Origin: Shewanella denitrificans OS217
Lineage (GTDB): Bacteria > Pseudomonadota > Gammaproteobacteria > Enterobacterales > Shewanellaceae
Direction of reading: 5' to 3'
DNA length: 64,000 bases
NCBI RefSeq assembly: GCF_000013765.1
Contig: NC_007954.1
Coordinates: forward strand, 4,464,001 to 4,528,000
The position numbers and the translations under genes are program-made. Positions within the stretch are counted from its first letter, which is position 1. Every line of letters begins with the position of its first letter. Under the pieces are notes generated by a model that worked only from the letters and a program-made list of their open reading frames with translations, did not search any database and was not told the origin of the DNA. This document shows positions 35,503 through 44,318 of the stretch, one piece after another.

Positions 35503-36983
35503 ACTTCCCAGCCGAAATGCTGGGCAATGGCACGACGGTTCAACTTAAGATTACGCAGTAGCAAGCCATTCCCTGAAGTAAACTCGCAAGTGGCTACCTG
35601 CACATCAACAAGTAAATAGGATCCACCAGTATAATTTGTAAACCATTGTTTTACACTGGCAACAACTGCGGGCACTTGCACAACATCGACGAGATGCGGT
35701 TCGATAGCGATTAAAAATCCTTGCTGGTTAGCATGTAATAAAATGGCTGCGCGCTTAACTTCAACGGCCTGTTCCAAGGCCTTTTCAATGGGCTCGGGTT
35801 GGAATTTTCTGCCATCTTTTAACACCAAAGTGGTCTTTTTACGGCCTTCAATATATAAGTTACCCAACTCATCAAGTCGTCCCAAATCACCAGTATGAAA
35901 CCACCCATCCTGTAAGCGTGTATCTTGGACATCCATTGGATTATCATCTTCAACAAGATAACGACTGAGTAGCGGGTCATCTTTCGCTACAAGTATTTCG
36001 CCATCTTGTGCTATCCGCACTAAGGTGCCAGGCAAAGGTTTTCCAACTGAATTGGGCACTTCGGCCCCAAGAGTATTGACGCACACAGATCCACATTCGC
36101 CTAAACCATAGCCTTCGCATAAACGAATACCATGATGATGAAAAAAATCGATGGCATCTTGACGAATTTTGGCCATACCTGTGGTCATGATGTGCATTTT
36201 TCCACCCAAAGCAGCCTGAACAGTTGCACTATCAGCACTCGCCAACTGCCTAGCCAAGGTTTCAAACAGCACTGGTGGGCCCATTAAAACGGTCGGTTGC
36301 ATCCGAACCAGTCCCTCAGGCAAACGATAGGGGGGCACCAAAACAAGATCAAAACCAAAAGCGATGGCGCCATATATATAGAGTCGTTGCTGATAACTGG
36401 TAAAAGGCATGTAGACAATCAACCTACCATCTTCTGCATCAAACATGTCTTTGTACGCGCGGATCTGTGCATCTGCACCACGCTTTGAAATCACCAAACC
36501 TTTAATATTGCCACTAGAGCCTGATGAAAATGTTACCGAGATCTCATCATCCGTAAATCCTGCCCCAGTAGCGGCCAATACGGCTGATTGCTCAACCAGA
36601 GGAATATCGATGTTGATAACGCTTGTTCGCTCGGCTTTATACTGATGGTAATAGCCATCAGACAATAGCAGTGCATAAAGACCAAAAACATCAACTAAGT
36701 CACTGTTATCATTAAATAAGGATTGTGGTAAACCGACAACTACTGCCCCCAATTGAGTTAGTGCCAAATCGTACAACACCCAACTGAGTGAATTGTCACC
36801 GCCGATACCTACCGCCATCCCACGGCACACACCAAAACCTTTCAACTCGTCAGTAAGTTGCTGCACCAGACGATAGATCTCGGCAAAACTCAAACTTCTA
36901 TACTCACCATCTTCTATATAGATAAAATGACGCTCACCATGCGCTTGCAGGCTCAGACCCAAACCATCAATTAAGTTATTCAT
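35499..36983 (-). CDS. acyl-AMP ligase / acyl-CoA synthetase-like enzyme
   Basis: A 494-residue ANL-family adenylating enzyme. The P-loop SSGSSGNIKG is near residue 153, GYGLGECGS near 293, and GWFHTGDLGRLDELGNLYIEGRKKTTLVL at about 365-395, the last typical of long-chain acyl-CoA synthetases. The end of the protein (NGLLLRNLKLNRRAI) supplies the C-terminal Lys. It is shorter than FadD (about 560) but has all core motifs. It should activate a carboxylic acid, likely a fatty acid, and load the adjacent carrier protein; the chain length is unknown. It abuts the RND gene (TAG directly before ATG) and overlaps the acylase gene by 4 bp. Confidence 0.88.
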   Translation of the reverse strand: MNNLIDGLGLSLQAHGERHFIYIEDGEYRSLSFAEIYRLVQQLTDELKGFGVCRGMAVGIGGDNSLSWVLYDLALTQLGAVVVGLPQSLFNDNSDLVDVFGLYALLLSDGYYHQYKAERTSVINIDIPLVEQSAVLAATGAGFTDDEISVTFSSGSSGNIKGLVISKRGADAQIRAYKDMFDAEDGRLIVYMPFTSYQQRLYIYGAIAFGFDLVLVPPYRLPEGLVRMQPTVLMGPPVLFETLARQLASADSATVQAALGGKMHIMTTGMAKIRQDAIDFFHHHGIRLCEGYGLGECGSVCVNTLGAEVPNSVGKPLPGTLVRIAQDGEILVAKDDPLLSRYLVEDDNPMDVQDTRLQDGWFHTGDLGRLDELGNLYIEGRKKTTLVLKDGRKFQPEPIEKALEQAVEVKRAAILLHANQQGFLIAIEPHLVDVVQVPAVVASVKQWFTNYTGGSYLLVDVQVATCEFTSGNGLLLRNLKLNRRAIAQHFGWEV

Positions 36984-39900
36984 CTAACCTCTCCCAACTG
37001 GCATGTTACCGCGATAACTCAAAGCCGCGACCACAAACACACAAAACACCAAACTAAAACTCATTGAACCAACCAGTACAGTCGCCATACCGCGATACAT
37101 CTGGGCGCCGATACCCGGTGAAAGCATCAGCGGTAACATACCGAATACGGAAGTCAAACCGGAAATATAAATGGCCCGAGAGCGTCTCAGTACCGCTTGA
37201 TGCAGGGCTTGGTTGCTATTCAAGCCTTGTACTATCCCATCACGCTGTTCGGCCACGATCAAAATGGCATTATTGAGCACCAGTCCTGCGGAAATGATAA
37301 AACCCATCATGGTCAAAATATCCATCGAAACGGGTGTGATCAAATTAATAAACCACAAGGCAAAGGCGCCGCCAAACAAGGCAATAGGTAACGTTAATAA
37401 AATATGACCGGCCGCCTGAGCAGAACCCAAAATCAACATCAACACCAAGGCCAATCCACCCAGTGCAACCACAACAACCCACATAATATTATTCATCGCT
37501 TGTTCGAACTCATCTGCGCTGCCTTTAAAGCTGACGTGCATTTGTTGTGCAGTCAGCTGTGCCGCATAATCCTGAGCCAACAGACGACGTAAGCTGTCGG
37601 TCAGCCCGCCTAAAGAACTGCCTGCTGGGGGCGTAATGATCAAACGTACCGTTCGCCGACCGTCAAATCGCAGCAACCGGCTTGGGCCACGCTGCTGTTG
37701 CACTCCGGCTAGTGTGCCTAGATCCACAGTATCGCCATTTGGGGTCTGTACCTGCAGCTGTCTCAATTGTTGCGGGTTGTACCACTTAGGTCCCTTTAGA
37801 TAAAAATCATAGGTTTCTAGGCCGTCGATAAATTCACCAGCATAAAGGCCACCACTGTAAGCACTTACGATATCAGCCAACTGCTGTTGACTCAGACCGA
37901 AATCATGGTCGGCCCAACTATTGGGATAAACTAACAAACGCTGAGCGTCATCATCAGCGGCGGGGGTGATCTGCACGCCTTGGGCTATACCTTGCTCGAT
38001 AATTTCTTTCTTTAAGTCCTCTGCAACTACCAACATTTTGGATAGATCGTCACCATGTACATTGAGGTGAATTTGTTTCGATGCCGACGAACGGAAGTAG
38101 ATCATCGGCTCCTGCTCTACATAAACGCTGACTTCTGGCAAATCAGCAAATATCTTCTGATTGAATTCAGCGATCAACATGTCGAGTTGCTCAGGATTTT
38201 TCGGGTAAGCGACTAAAAAAGCAAAGTTGCTTGCTACTACCAAGTTGTAAGAGCGCACGGGAATAGCCGCATCTTCGAGCATGTAAGGCCTAAGTCGTGC
38301 GATCAATACTTCGGCCACGTCACGACGTAAAGTTTCAATATTACGCCCTTGGGGGAGCTGTATGGATGCACGTAATAGAGTATCGCCGGCGTTGGGTAAT
38401 AGATCCTTAGGCGGTAACAATAGCGGTATAGCGACAACGGGGAATACGATAAGCATGAGCAACAATAAGGTTTGCTTAGCGCGAGTATTGCTCGAGGAAA
38501 GCACAACATCAGCCATTTTCACCCAATAATCTGAATGATAGTCTTTACCATCGGCACGACGGCTAACGAATACCAATAGGGGCACGACAACCAAAGCAAC
38601 GAGTAGTGATACCGTGATAGCCAAAGCCATAGTCAGCGCCAAATCTGCCAGTAACTGCCCAACATCGCCAGCAAACCCAGCAATTGGCACAAAAATAAGC
38701 AAAGTTGTTAACGTCGAGGCAAACAGTGCCTTAGCCACTTTGGAAACGGCTTCCTTTATTGCTTGGGCTGTATTTTGCATGCTTGCACAACGTGCTTCGA
38801 TGGCTTCCTGCACCACCACTGCCGCGTCTATAATCAGACCAACTGAAAATGCCAAGCCAGCCAACGAAATCACATTCAAGCTGGCACCCGTGGCTGAAAG
38901 CAACAAGAGAGTCAGGCAAATAGATAGGGGTACAGTGGTAATTACCACCAATGCCGCACTATGGCGACGAATGAAAAAAAACAATACTAAATAGACTAAT
39001 GCAATACCTATCAACATGTTACTGCCAACAATAGCGATGGCTCGTTCGATATTTTCAGAAGTATCCAAGCTCATCCCAAGCTCTAAACCCAGGGGTTGTA
39101 ATTCAACAGCATTGAGTTCTTCTATGCGCTGTTTTATGCCCTGTACGATATCAAAAGAGTTGTGACCACGGCTGCGATTGAGACTGAGGTAGTAGGCTTC
39201 TCGACCACTTTTGAAGGTAATATTTCGGCCTGGCGCAAAGCCATCCACAAACTCAGCAACATCACCTAAATAGACAGGTCTCCCCTCCTGCCAATGAATA
39301 ATGTGTTGTGACAATGCGGATCTTGAAGGCTGACCTTTGAATCTCAGTGCCACGCTGTCTTTGCCCAAATCCATGGAGCCACCACTTTGGTCCTGCAGTT
39401 GTGCAATTTTTTGCTGTAACTGCGCCACAGAAATACCAAAACGGCTCATTTTAGCAGGGTCGAAGTTAACCCAAATGACCTTATCACGATGGGAAAAACT
39501 GTTGTCGACACGGCTAACACCAGGGATCCGAAGTAGCGCAGGGATAACCTGATGACGCACAGCTTCATCCAGCAAGGCAAAATCGGCATCAACACCAGCA
39601 CGCGGATACAGCATCAATGTGGCAACGGTTTCTGATTCACTGATACCATCTTGGGTGATCTGCGGTTCATCGGCGCTTTGGGGCCAACTTTGTACTTGAT
39701 TGAGTTTTGCACTTGTGGCTATCAGCGATGCCACCGGATCAGCACCGTCTTCAAACAACAGACGAGTCGTAACCGAACCAGTCGATACCTGAGACTCCAT
39801 CAGTTTCAGCCCTGGCAAAGAAGCGAGGGCATTCTCCAATTGTACAGCCATCTGTACTTCGACATCCTCAGGAGCATTTTGCTGCCAGCGACCGCTGATT

Positions 39901-40034
39901 TGGATTTCTGTACGCTCGATTGTCGGTAATAACTGTACCGGCATGCGCAACCCTTGTGCGATACCTAGTGCCACCAACAATGCACACAAGGCCAATATTG
40001 TGCGGCGATACTTCAAACAAAAATCCATCACCAT
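36984..40034 (-). CDS. RND-family efflux pump subunit
   Basis: A 1016-residue inner-membrane transporter with the RND layout: one helix (NTRTILALC-like start at residue 10), a large periplasmic loop, six helices, a second loop and six helices. Typical segments are MPVQLLPTIERTEIQI at 30, RSRGHNSFDIVQGI, and SLAGLAFSVGLIIDAAVVV in TM4, where one Asp is kept and the second Asp of AcrB is Ala. The TM10 segment has VLNNAILIV, with Asn in place of the AcrB Lys; both are seen in other RND subclasses. With the adaptor next to it, it should export the cluster product from the periplasm through an outer-membrane TolC encoded elsewhere. It overlaps the adaptor gene by 7 bp. Confidence 0.94.
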   Translation of the reverse strand: MVMDFCLKYRRTILALCALLVALGIAQGLRMPVQLLPTIERTEIQISGRWQQNAPEDVEVQMAVQLENALASLPGLKLMESQVSTGSVTTRLLFEDGADPVASLIATSAKLNQVQSWPQSADEPQITQDGISESETVATLMLYPRAGVDADFALLDEAVRHQVIPALLRIPGVSRVDNSFSHRDKVIWVNFDPAKMSRFGISVAQLQQKIAQLQDQSGGSMDLGKDSVALRFKGQPSRSALSQHIIHWQEGRPVYLGDVAEFVDGFAPGRNITFKSGREAYYLSLNRSRGHNSFDIVQGIKQRIEELNAVELQPLGLELGMSLDTSENIERAIAIVGSNMLIGIALVYLVLFFFIRRHSAALVVITTVPLSICLTLLLLSATGASLNVISLAGLAFSVGLIIDAAVVVQEAIEARCASMQNTAQAIKEAVSKVAKALFASTLTTLLIFVPIAGFAGDVGQLLADLALTMALAITVSLLVALVVVPLLVFVSRRADGKDYHSDYWVKMADVVLSSSNTRAKQTLLLLMLIVFPVVAIPLLLPPKDLLPNAGDTLLRASIQLPQGRNIETLRRDVAEVLIARLRPYMLEDAAIPVRSYNLVVASNFAFLVAYPKNPEQLDMLIAEFNQKIFADLPEVSVYVEQEPMIYFRSSASKQIHLNVHGDDLSKMLVVAEDLKKEIIEQGIAQGVQITPAADDDAQRLLVYPNSWADHDFGLSQQQLADIVSAYSGGLYAGEFIDGLETYDFYLKGPKWYNPQQLRQLQVQTPNGDTVDLGTLAGVQQQRGPSRLLRFDGRRTVRLIITPPAGSSLGGLTDSLRRLLAQDYAAQLTAQQMHVSFKGSADEFEQAMNNIMWVVVVALGGLALVLMLILGSAQAAGHILLTLPIALFGGAFALWFINLITPVSMDILTMMGFIISAGLVLNNAILIVAEQRDGIVQGLNSNQALHQAVLRRSRAIYISGLTSVFGMLPLMLSPGIGAQMYRGMATVLVGSMSFSLVFCVFVVAALSYRGNMPVGRG

Positions 40035-41122
40035 GTTTGTCGTCCACCACTGAGCATACCGACATCAGCAAACTGCTTTCTTAAATCACGGGTGCGGTCG
40101 GCTTTGATATGCACTTCGCTACCGATACTCAAGCCATCCATACCGCGCAAAATGATTTTATCACCCATGTGTAATTGTCCAGCAACACCGATGAATTCGC
40201 CTTTTTCTGCCGCAATGACAACACTGCGTTCTACCACTTGACCTTGACTATCAATGACTTTGACTTGGCTGACACCACCGCTGTCGACAATACCGTCGCG
40301 ATGAAACCACTGAAGTGGCTCATCAGCGCGAAATGTTACCACTACAGCTTGTGTAGCCAGATGACCAATAGGACGATGTGACACATCGAACACAGATGTC
40401 AGCAGCGAAACTGAAGTTTTGCCACTTGGGATCACTGCAGCAATGGGCAAGGCCTTCTCATCAAATATAGGAGTCACACGGGTATATTCATTGACTTGAG
40501 CCGCTTGTTCCAAGGGCAAGGTCACCCAATATTGCACCGCACTCATATCAATTGTGGTTAATAGCGAGTCACCCTTTTCTACAAATTCACCGATATTAGC
40601 GTGTTGTTCGACAACAATACCGGGTCTTACAGCCTGTGTGACTAAAAATGCCAACGACTGCAGCAACTGTTTGGCCTGACTGCGCTGGGCATTCAAAGCA
40701 GCTTGTGCCTTTACCAACTTCAATCGATGTGCCTGCGCCTCTTGGCTCGAAACGTTGTTCGAGCGAACCAAAACATCGAGGTTATCGACTTGTAATTGTG
40801 CCAAATCGCGACTGGCAGCAAGTTCCAGAGACACCAATTCACTGCGCTCTAGTGCCAATTGTTTAAGTGGGTCGGATTGACGAACCAAGGTATCCCCTGC
40901 GGCAATATTGGTTCCAGGAGTCAAAACAGACTCAACCCTACCATCTGTTTGTACTTTATATTCAATAACATAACGACTTTTAAGTGTCCCTACTGTGTGA
41001 TATTGATATTCAAATGGTGCCGTCCATGGAGTTTGCACTACGACTGAGGGTTCGGCGACACAGGTAAAAGCACATAATGCCAGTAAGCTTATTATTGTTT
41101 TTCGTAACATTGAATTTGCCAT
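40028..41122 (-). CDS. RND periplasmic adaptor (membrane fusion protein)
   Basis: A 364-residue secreted protein. A signal peptide (ISLLALCAFTCVA) is followed by the barrel-sandwich start (YHTVGTLKSRYVIEYKVQTDGRVESVLTPGTNIAAGDTLV), a coiled-coil hairpin at about 95-150 (LERSELVSLELAASRDLAQLQ...AQAALNAQRSQAKQLL), the return lipoyl half (RPGIVVEQHANIGEFVEKGDSLL) and a C-terminal beta-barrel. It links the RND pump to TolC. Two starts are possible: ATG 41122, with GGGAT just upstream, and ATG 41110. The gene overlaps the DUF3419 gene by 31 bp at its start, a strong operon signal. Confidence 0.93.
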   Translation of the reverse strand: MANSMLRKTIISLLALCAFTCVAEPSVVVQTPWTAPFEYQYHTVGTLKSRYVIEYKVQTDGRVESVLTPGTNIAAGDTLVRQSDPLKQLALERSELVSLELAASRDLAQLQVDNLDVLVRSNNVSSQEAQAHRLKLVKAQAALNAQRSQAKQLLQSLAFLVTQAVRPGIVVEQHANIGEFVEKGDSLLTTIDMSAVQYWVTLPLEQAAQVNEYTRVTPIFDEKALPIAAVIPSGKTSVSLLTSVFDVSHRPIGHLATQAVVVTFRADEPLQWFHRDGIVDSGGVSQVKVIDSQGQVVERSVVIAAEKGEFIGVAGQLHMGDKIILRGMDGLSIGSEVHIKADRTRDLRKQFADVGMLSGGRQTW

Positions 41123-42171
41123 AATCCCGTTCTTTCACTGCTGAACACCTCGCCAGCTTGTGCACTGATATCATTGAATCCCTTACTGTCCGGTCTTACC
41201 ACCCGTAAATGCCCTCTTGATACGACAGTGGCATTGGGTGACAAATTAGCGGCGATATCGACTAAAAATGTATTGGCTGGGCCATCGGACATAAATGACG
41301 GCACATCGGATATGGAAACGAAATCAACAGGCTCTTCGATCTTATTAATGGCGCTGACAATATCGGTTTGGATATAATGGATTTGGGTATACGTTAAGTT
41401 TTCTTTAATCGTTTGATACAAATTTTCATCGGCTTCCATCATCGCACTGCGTGCATTAACCAAGCGTCCAAGCACCAACATCTGGAAAAAATAACTGTCG
41501 CGGCACAGTATCTGCCCGAACAAGGTCTCAAACATATTTCGATAAATCGAGAACGTCGACCCCATGCGGTTCTTTTTAGGAAAGTCACCACGATACAACA
41601 ATGCATTCAGTGCCGTAGCATTGCCGAATAATGCCAATGCCAATGTCCAACGCTTACGTGGAAATGCCGTACTTTTAACAAAGTTTCGCTGATCTTCTAA
41701 GTTGTCGAATTCAAACAATATGTCAAGCTTATCTCCTACCACAAAACGGATAAGCTTAGAGACTGTCATCAACATTCGCTCAAATTCACCAAGATAGATG
41801 ATAGGTTGCCACTCAGATTTACTGAAAAACTCAGCCAACCTCTGACCCGTCTGTTGGCGCAAGGTCAACGACTCAAACAATGCTTTACGCTTATCCACGG
41901 TTATCGGATATTCGGGATAACCGAACAATGCCATAAAATCGCCAAACGACAATTGTCGAATAGACTCGACCCTAAGCTCAGTCAAATCCAGTTGTTCTTG
42001 GAGAATATCAACACAAGTAATGGCTCTGGGGCGCTTAGCGACCAGCGGAACAATGCGTCCGCCACTACCAGCAACAGCAACAACATGCCCGGCATCCTGA
42101 GGTAATAATTGATACTCAGGCAAAGTATCTTCATCACCAAGCGCATAATTGAGCTTTGAAAAATAAGCCAT
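41092..42171 (-). CDS. DUF3419 (BtaA-like) SAM-dependent 3-amino-3-carboxypropyl transferase family protein
   Basis: A 359-residue protein of class-I SAM-binding fold. The SAM loop is at about residues 28-50 (GHVVAVAGSGGRIVPLV), followed by AITCVDILQEQLDLTELR and a helix with FGDFMALFGYP, matching DUF3419. The best-known member, BtaA, moves the 3-amino-3-carboxypropyl group of SAM to diacylglycerol in betaine-lipid synthesis. The C-terminal part has VDFVSISDVPSFM, the usual post-fold VSxSDVxSY-like motif. Within an NRPS operon, it more likely builds or decorates an amino-acid monomer or the final peptide than a lipid; this is inference. AGGAG lies 6 nt before the ATG. Confidence 0.78.
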   Translation of the reverse strand: MAYFSKLNYALGDEDTLPEYQLLPQDAGHVVAVAGSGGRIVPLVAKRPRAITCVDILQEQLDLTELRVESIRQLSFGDFMALFGYPEYPITVDKRKALFESLTLRQQTGQRLAEFFSKSEWQPIIYLGEFERMLMTVSKLIRFVVGDKLDILFEFDNLEDQRNFVKSTAFPRKRWTLALALFGNATALNALLYRGDFPKKNRMGSTFSIYRNMFETLFGQILCRDSYFFQMLVLGRLVNARSAMMEADENLYQTIKENLTYTQIHYIQTDIVSAINKIEEPVDFVSISDVPSFMSDGPANTFLVDIAANLSPNATVVSRGHLRVVRPDSKGFNDISAQAGEVFSSERTGLWQIQCYEKQ

Positions 42172-42243
42172 GGTCTCTCCTATTGATTGCTATTCGGTGC
42201 ATGCCTTTAGAGCATGCACCGGACATAAAAGCGCATCGACAAA

Positions 42244-42960
42244 TTAAGCGTTGTCGCGCAAAAATGCGTAGCGATCTGAAGCACCACTTTGGAACAATTG
42301 ATACTCTTTCCACACATCGTCAAGAATACGTGCAGTCAATACCAAAGAGTTTTCCATTACAGCAACAACTGAATCAACGTCTTCTTGGGTTTTACACACC
42401 TCGTGCAACATCTCGTTGACTTCTTCAGCGTGCTTGGCATCAATCTTCGAGTGAGCAATAAAGAACTTCATGCTTTGCGGTGTTAAGTCCAATGTCGATT
42501 GAATTGCTTTAAGTACCGGATCAATGTAGCCATAGACGTTCTCAGCCCAGTAACTGTAACCTAAACGTTGAACAGGGTTACCTGTTGCAGAGATCCAATA
42601 AAGGTAGGCTATCAAGGTTTCAGTCGCAGGCAACGGCTTGGAAGAAAGCACATCTTCACGGTCGAAACCAATAGAAGCGATATCTGACAATGCCATCAAC
42701 TCGTGACCAGCTTCTTCATGAGCATGATGGAAGCAAAAAGACAAATATTTACCCGGTAAATCTTTACCCATAATACCAACCAATGCTTGGTTCTTAGCAT
42801 TGTGTTTGGTGTAATGGTAGGTTTCGGTCATATAGATGGCATACAAAGCTTTAGTTGCTTTGCCATCCAAGACCTCGTGGATAAACGGAGAGTTGGTCAA
42901 AATACTGTCCCACATAGTGGCGACCTTTTGCTCCAATTTAGTTAAATCAATGATAGACAT
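42244..42960 (-). CDS. haem-oxygenase-like diiron oxidase/oxygenase (HDO superfamily)
   Basis: A 238-residue all-helical protein. The start is ATG 42960, which shares one base with the stop of the upstream gene (TAATG) and has AAGGA 9-13 nt upstream; a longer frame from 43113 would overlap the GNAT gene and has no family-like residues. Candidate metal ligands are in YMTETYHYTKH (about 43-53), FHHAHEEAGHE (about 77-87) and HSKIDAKHAEE (about 170-180), the E...H / D...H pattern of this superfamily. Known members do N-oxygenation (SznF, RohS), C-C cleavage (UndA, BesC) or nitrile formation (AetD). Its substrate here is unknown; a free amino acid or carrier-bound group is likely. Confidence 0.82.
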   Translation of the reverse strand: MSIIDLTKLEQKVATMWDSILTNSPFIHEVLDGKATKALYAIYMTETYHYTKHNAKNQALVGIMGKDLPGKYLSFCFHHAHEEAGHELMALSDIASIGFDREDVLSSKPLPATETLIAYLYWISATGNPVQRLGYSYWAENVYGYIDPVLKAIQSTLDLTPQSMKFFIAHSKIDAKHAEEVNEMLHEVCKTQEDVDSVVAVMENSLVLTARILDDVWKEYQLFQSGASDRYAFLRDNA

Positions 42961-43508
42961 TAGTATTTTTCCTTGGTGAACGTATCGTAGGTTTGTTGAA
43001 TACTGCCTAAAAGCAGTAAGTAATCGGCACCGCCGAGTTCGTCGTAATAGCGACTGCCCTCTATGACCACACAGCCGAATGCCCGATATAGAGGCGCAAG
43101 TGCAACACGGCACTTGGCGAGATAATATTCATTGTGATGATTAATCTTGGCCCAACGACATACGTGGACCAACAGTTGTTTGTACCGCTGGCGGCCTTGG
43201 TGAGCGGCACTGATACACAAGCGAGAGATCATAAACGTCTTATCTATATCCAATTCAGGGCAAAGGCTCATCACCCGTTGTTGAAAGTCAAAATCAAGAT
43301 AAGCCAATTCAGTGATCCGGCATGAGGCAATGATCTCATCATCGATAATGCCGCAAAATAGCAGTGAAGCCTTGTCTTGGGTAAGTTCAACATCGAAGTG
43401 GGCTGACTTGTTAGTCAAATGCTCAAGCAGTGCGTATTCGTACACGTCCTGCCGATGGGCCAACAGTTTCTGATAGCTTCGCTCGTATTCGAGCAATTGA
43501 ATTTCCAT
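42960..43508 (-). CDS. GNAT-fold acyltransferase of the LuxI/FeeM (autoinducer-synthase-like) type
   Basis: A 182-residue protein. The segment IASCRITELAYLDFDFQQ, then IDKTFMISRLCISAAHQGRQRYKQLLVHVCRWA, has the (E/D)xSRL-like signature and helix of the LuxI/FeeM group, which transfers acyl chains from carrier proteins to an amine. The C-terminal YRAFGCVVIEG is a typical GNAT closing strand. It is not a canonical LuxI: the N-terminal FxxRxxxFxxrlgW stretch is missing. An acyl carrier protein is encoded in the same operon, making acyl transfer to an amino acid plausible. It lies 12 bp after the PaiB gene and its stop overlaps the diiron enzyme start. Confidence 0.72.
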   Translation of the reverse strand: MEIQLLEYERSYQKLLAHRQDVYEYALLEHLTNKSAHFDVELTQDKASLLFCGIIDDEIIASCRITELAYLDFDFQQRVMSLCPELDIDKTFMISRLCISAAHQGRQRYKQLLVHVCRWAKINHHNEYYLAKCRVALAPLYRAFGCVVIEGSRYYDELGGADYLLLLGSIQQTYDTFTKEKY

Positions 43509-43520
43509 TACAAGCCCCGC

Positions 43521-44126
43521 CTATTCCATCAGCTTGGCCAGTGCCCTGGCTTGTGGTTTATCACTGTTTCTCAAAGCTTCAAAAATACCAGCCTGATCTT
43601 CGGCAGAGCGGTTTTGACCCAACTTGAATTTGCTCAGAACTTGGTCTGCGGTCAATTCGAAACCACTAATCATACCGCTCAACCTATCGACCAATTCATC
43701 AGGCATGACTTCGCTGCCGTTCAGTTGTGGTTCATATAAGTGCACTTGCTGTCTCAAATGTCCCAGCAAATCTCCTGCATCCAGTGGTCTAACACGACCT
43801 TCGAAATGAGCTATAGCATAGTTCCATGTTGGTACCCCCGACTGCTTCTGATACCAAGTCGGACTGATATAGGCATGTGGCCCCTTAAAAATCAGCACGC
43901 TCTTTGCGGAGTCAGCCAACACTTGGCTGTGACGATTACTTACGGCCAAATGAAAGGAAAAGCGCCACTGATGGTCACTTTGTTCCAGGATAACTGGCAA
44001 ATGAGAGAGATGGAGTTCACCGTCGTTATCGACTGTGATTAAAGTGGCAAAACTGTTTTGCAACACCAAGTTGCGAAGCGTTTCTGAGCATTCCGTACTA
44101 AAACTCTTAGGTACATAGGTGTACAT
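43521..44126 (-). CDS. PaiB-like FMN-binding protein, first gene of the NRPS operon
   Basis: A 201-residue protein of the PaiB family (PF04299). Family signatures are visible: FATLITV at 25-31, LHLSHLPVILE, FKGPHAYISPTWY at about 79-91, VPTWNYAIAHFEG and the C-terminal GFEL...LSKFKLGQNRSAEDQAGI. The fold is a split barrel that binds FMN. In Bacillus, PaiB acts as a repressor of sporulation and protease genes; other members may be flavoenzymes. As first gene of the operon it could be a redox enzyme or regulator for the pathway. GGAG lies 10 nt before the ATG. Confidence 0.9.
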   Translation of the reverse strand: MYTYVPKSFSTECSETLRNLVLQNSFATLITVDNDGELHLSHLPVILEQSDHQWRFSFHLAVSNRHSQVLADSAKSVLIFKGPHAYISPTWYQKQSGVPTWNYAIAHFEGRVRPLDAGDLLGHLRQQVHLYEPQLNGSEVMPDELVDRLSGMISGFELTADQVLSKFKLGQNRSAEDQAGIFEALRNSDKPQARALAKLME

Positions 44127-44218
44127 TGCAATCTACTCCATTATGTAGTCGCTGAAATCAATTGTGGGCAAAATTATGCGTAAGCCACACTGGGGAATAA
44201 CATGTTAAAAAACGCATC

Positions 44219-44247
44219 AACTTACATATAAAGTATTAACAAGTCAA
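44219..44247 (-). promoter_or_regulatory. candidate sigma-70 promoter of the NRPS operon
   Basis: On the minus strand, TTGACT (44242-44247) is followed 17 nt later by TAAGTT (44219-44224). The predicted start near 44212 leaves about 85 nt of leader before the PaiB ATG at 44126. The -35 match is good; the -10 is only fair. Confidence 0.4.
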
Positions 44248-44318
44248 CGCGTAATAAAAAAAATGCATATATCACAGCATGTTACTCACCGTATTTCGCA
44301 TACTATTTCGCGTAATAA
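44248..44318 (-). promoter_or_regulatory. paired TTATTACGCG elements and tandem GCGAAATA motifs upstream of the operon
   Basis: The decamer TTATTACGCG (minus strand) occurs at 44248-44257, touching the -35 box, and again at 44309-44318, 61 bp away. Between 44292 and 44311 the motif GCGAAATA is repeated with a 12-bp period (TATTTCGC at 44292-44299 and 44304-44311 on the plus strand). This looks like a regulator-binding array, position-matched to an activator or repressor. The remainder of the gene-free stretch 44319-44530 shows nothing distinct. Confidence 0.4.

Noticed and set aside
42961..43113. 51-residue N-terminal extension of the diiron enzyme
   Set aside because: It overlaps the GNAT gene, is Cys/Arg-rich and unlike the family, while ATG 42960 has a ribosome site and TAATG coupling.
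42960..43508. Acyl-homoserine-lactone synthase
   Set aside because: The LuxI N-terminal signature is absent and no LuxR partner gene is adjacent; only a distant LuxI/FeeM-like GNAT is supported.
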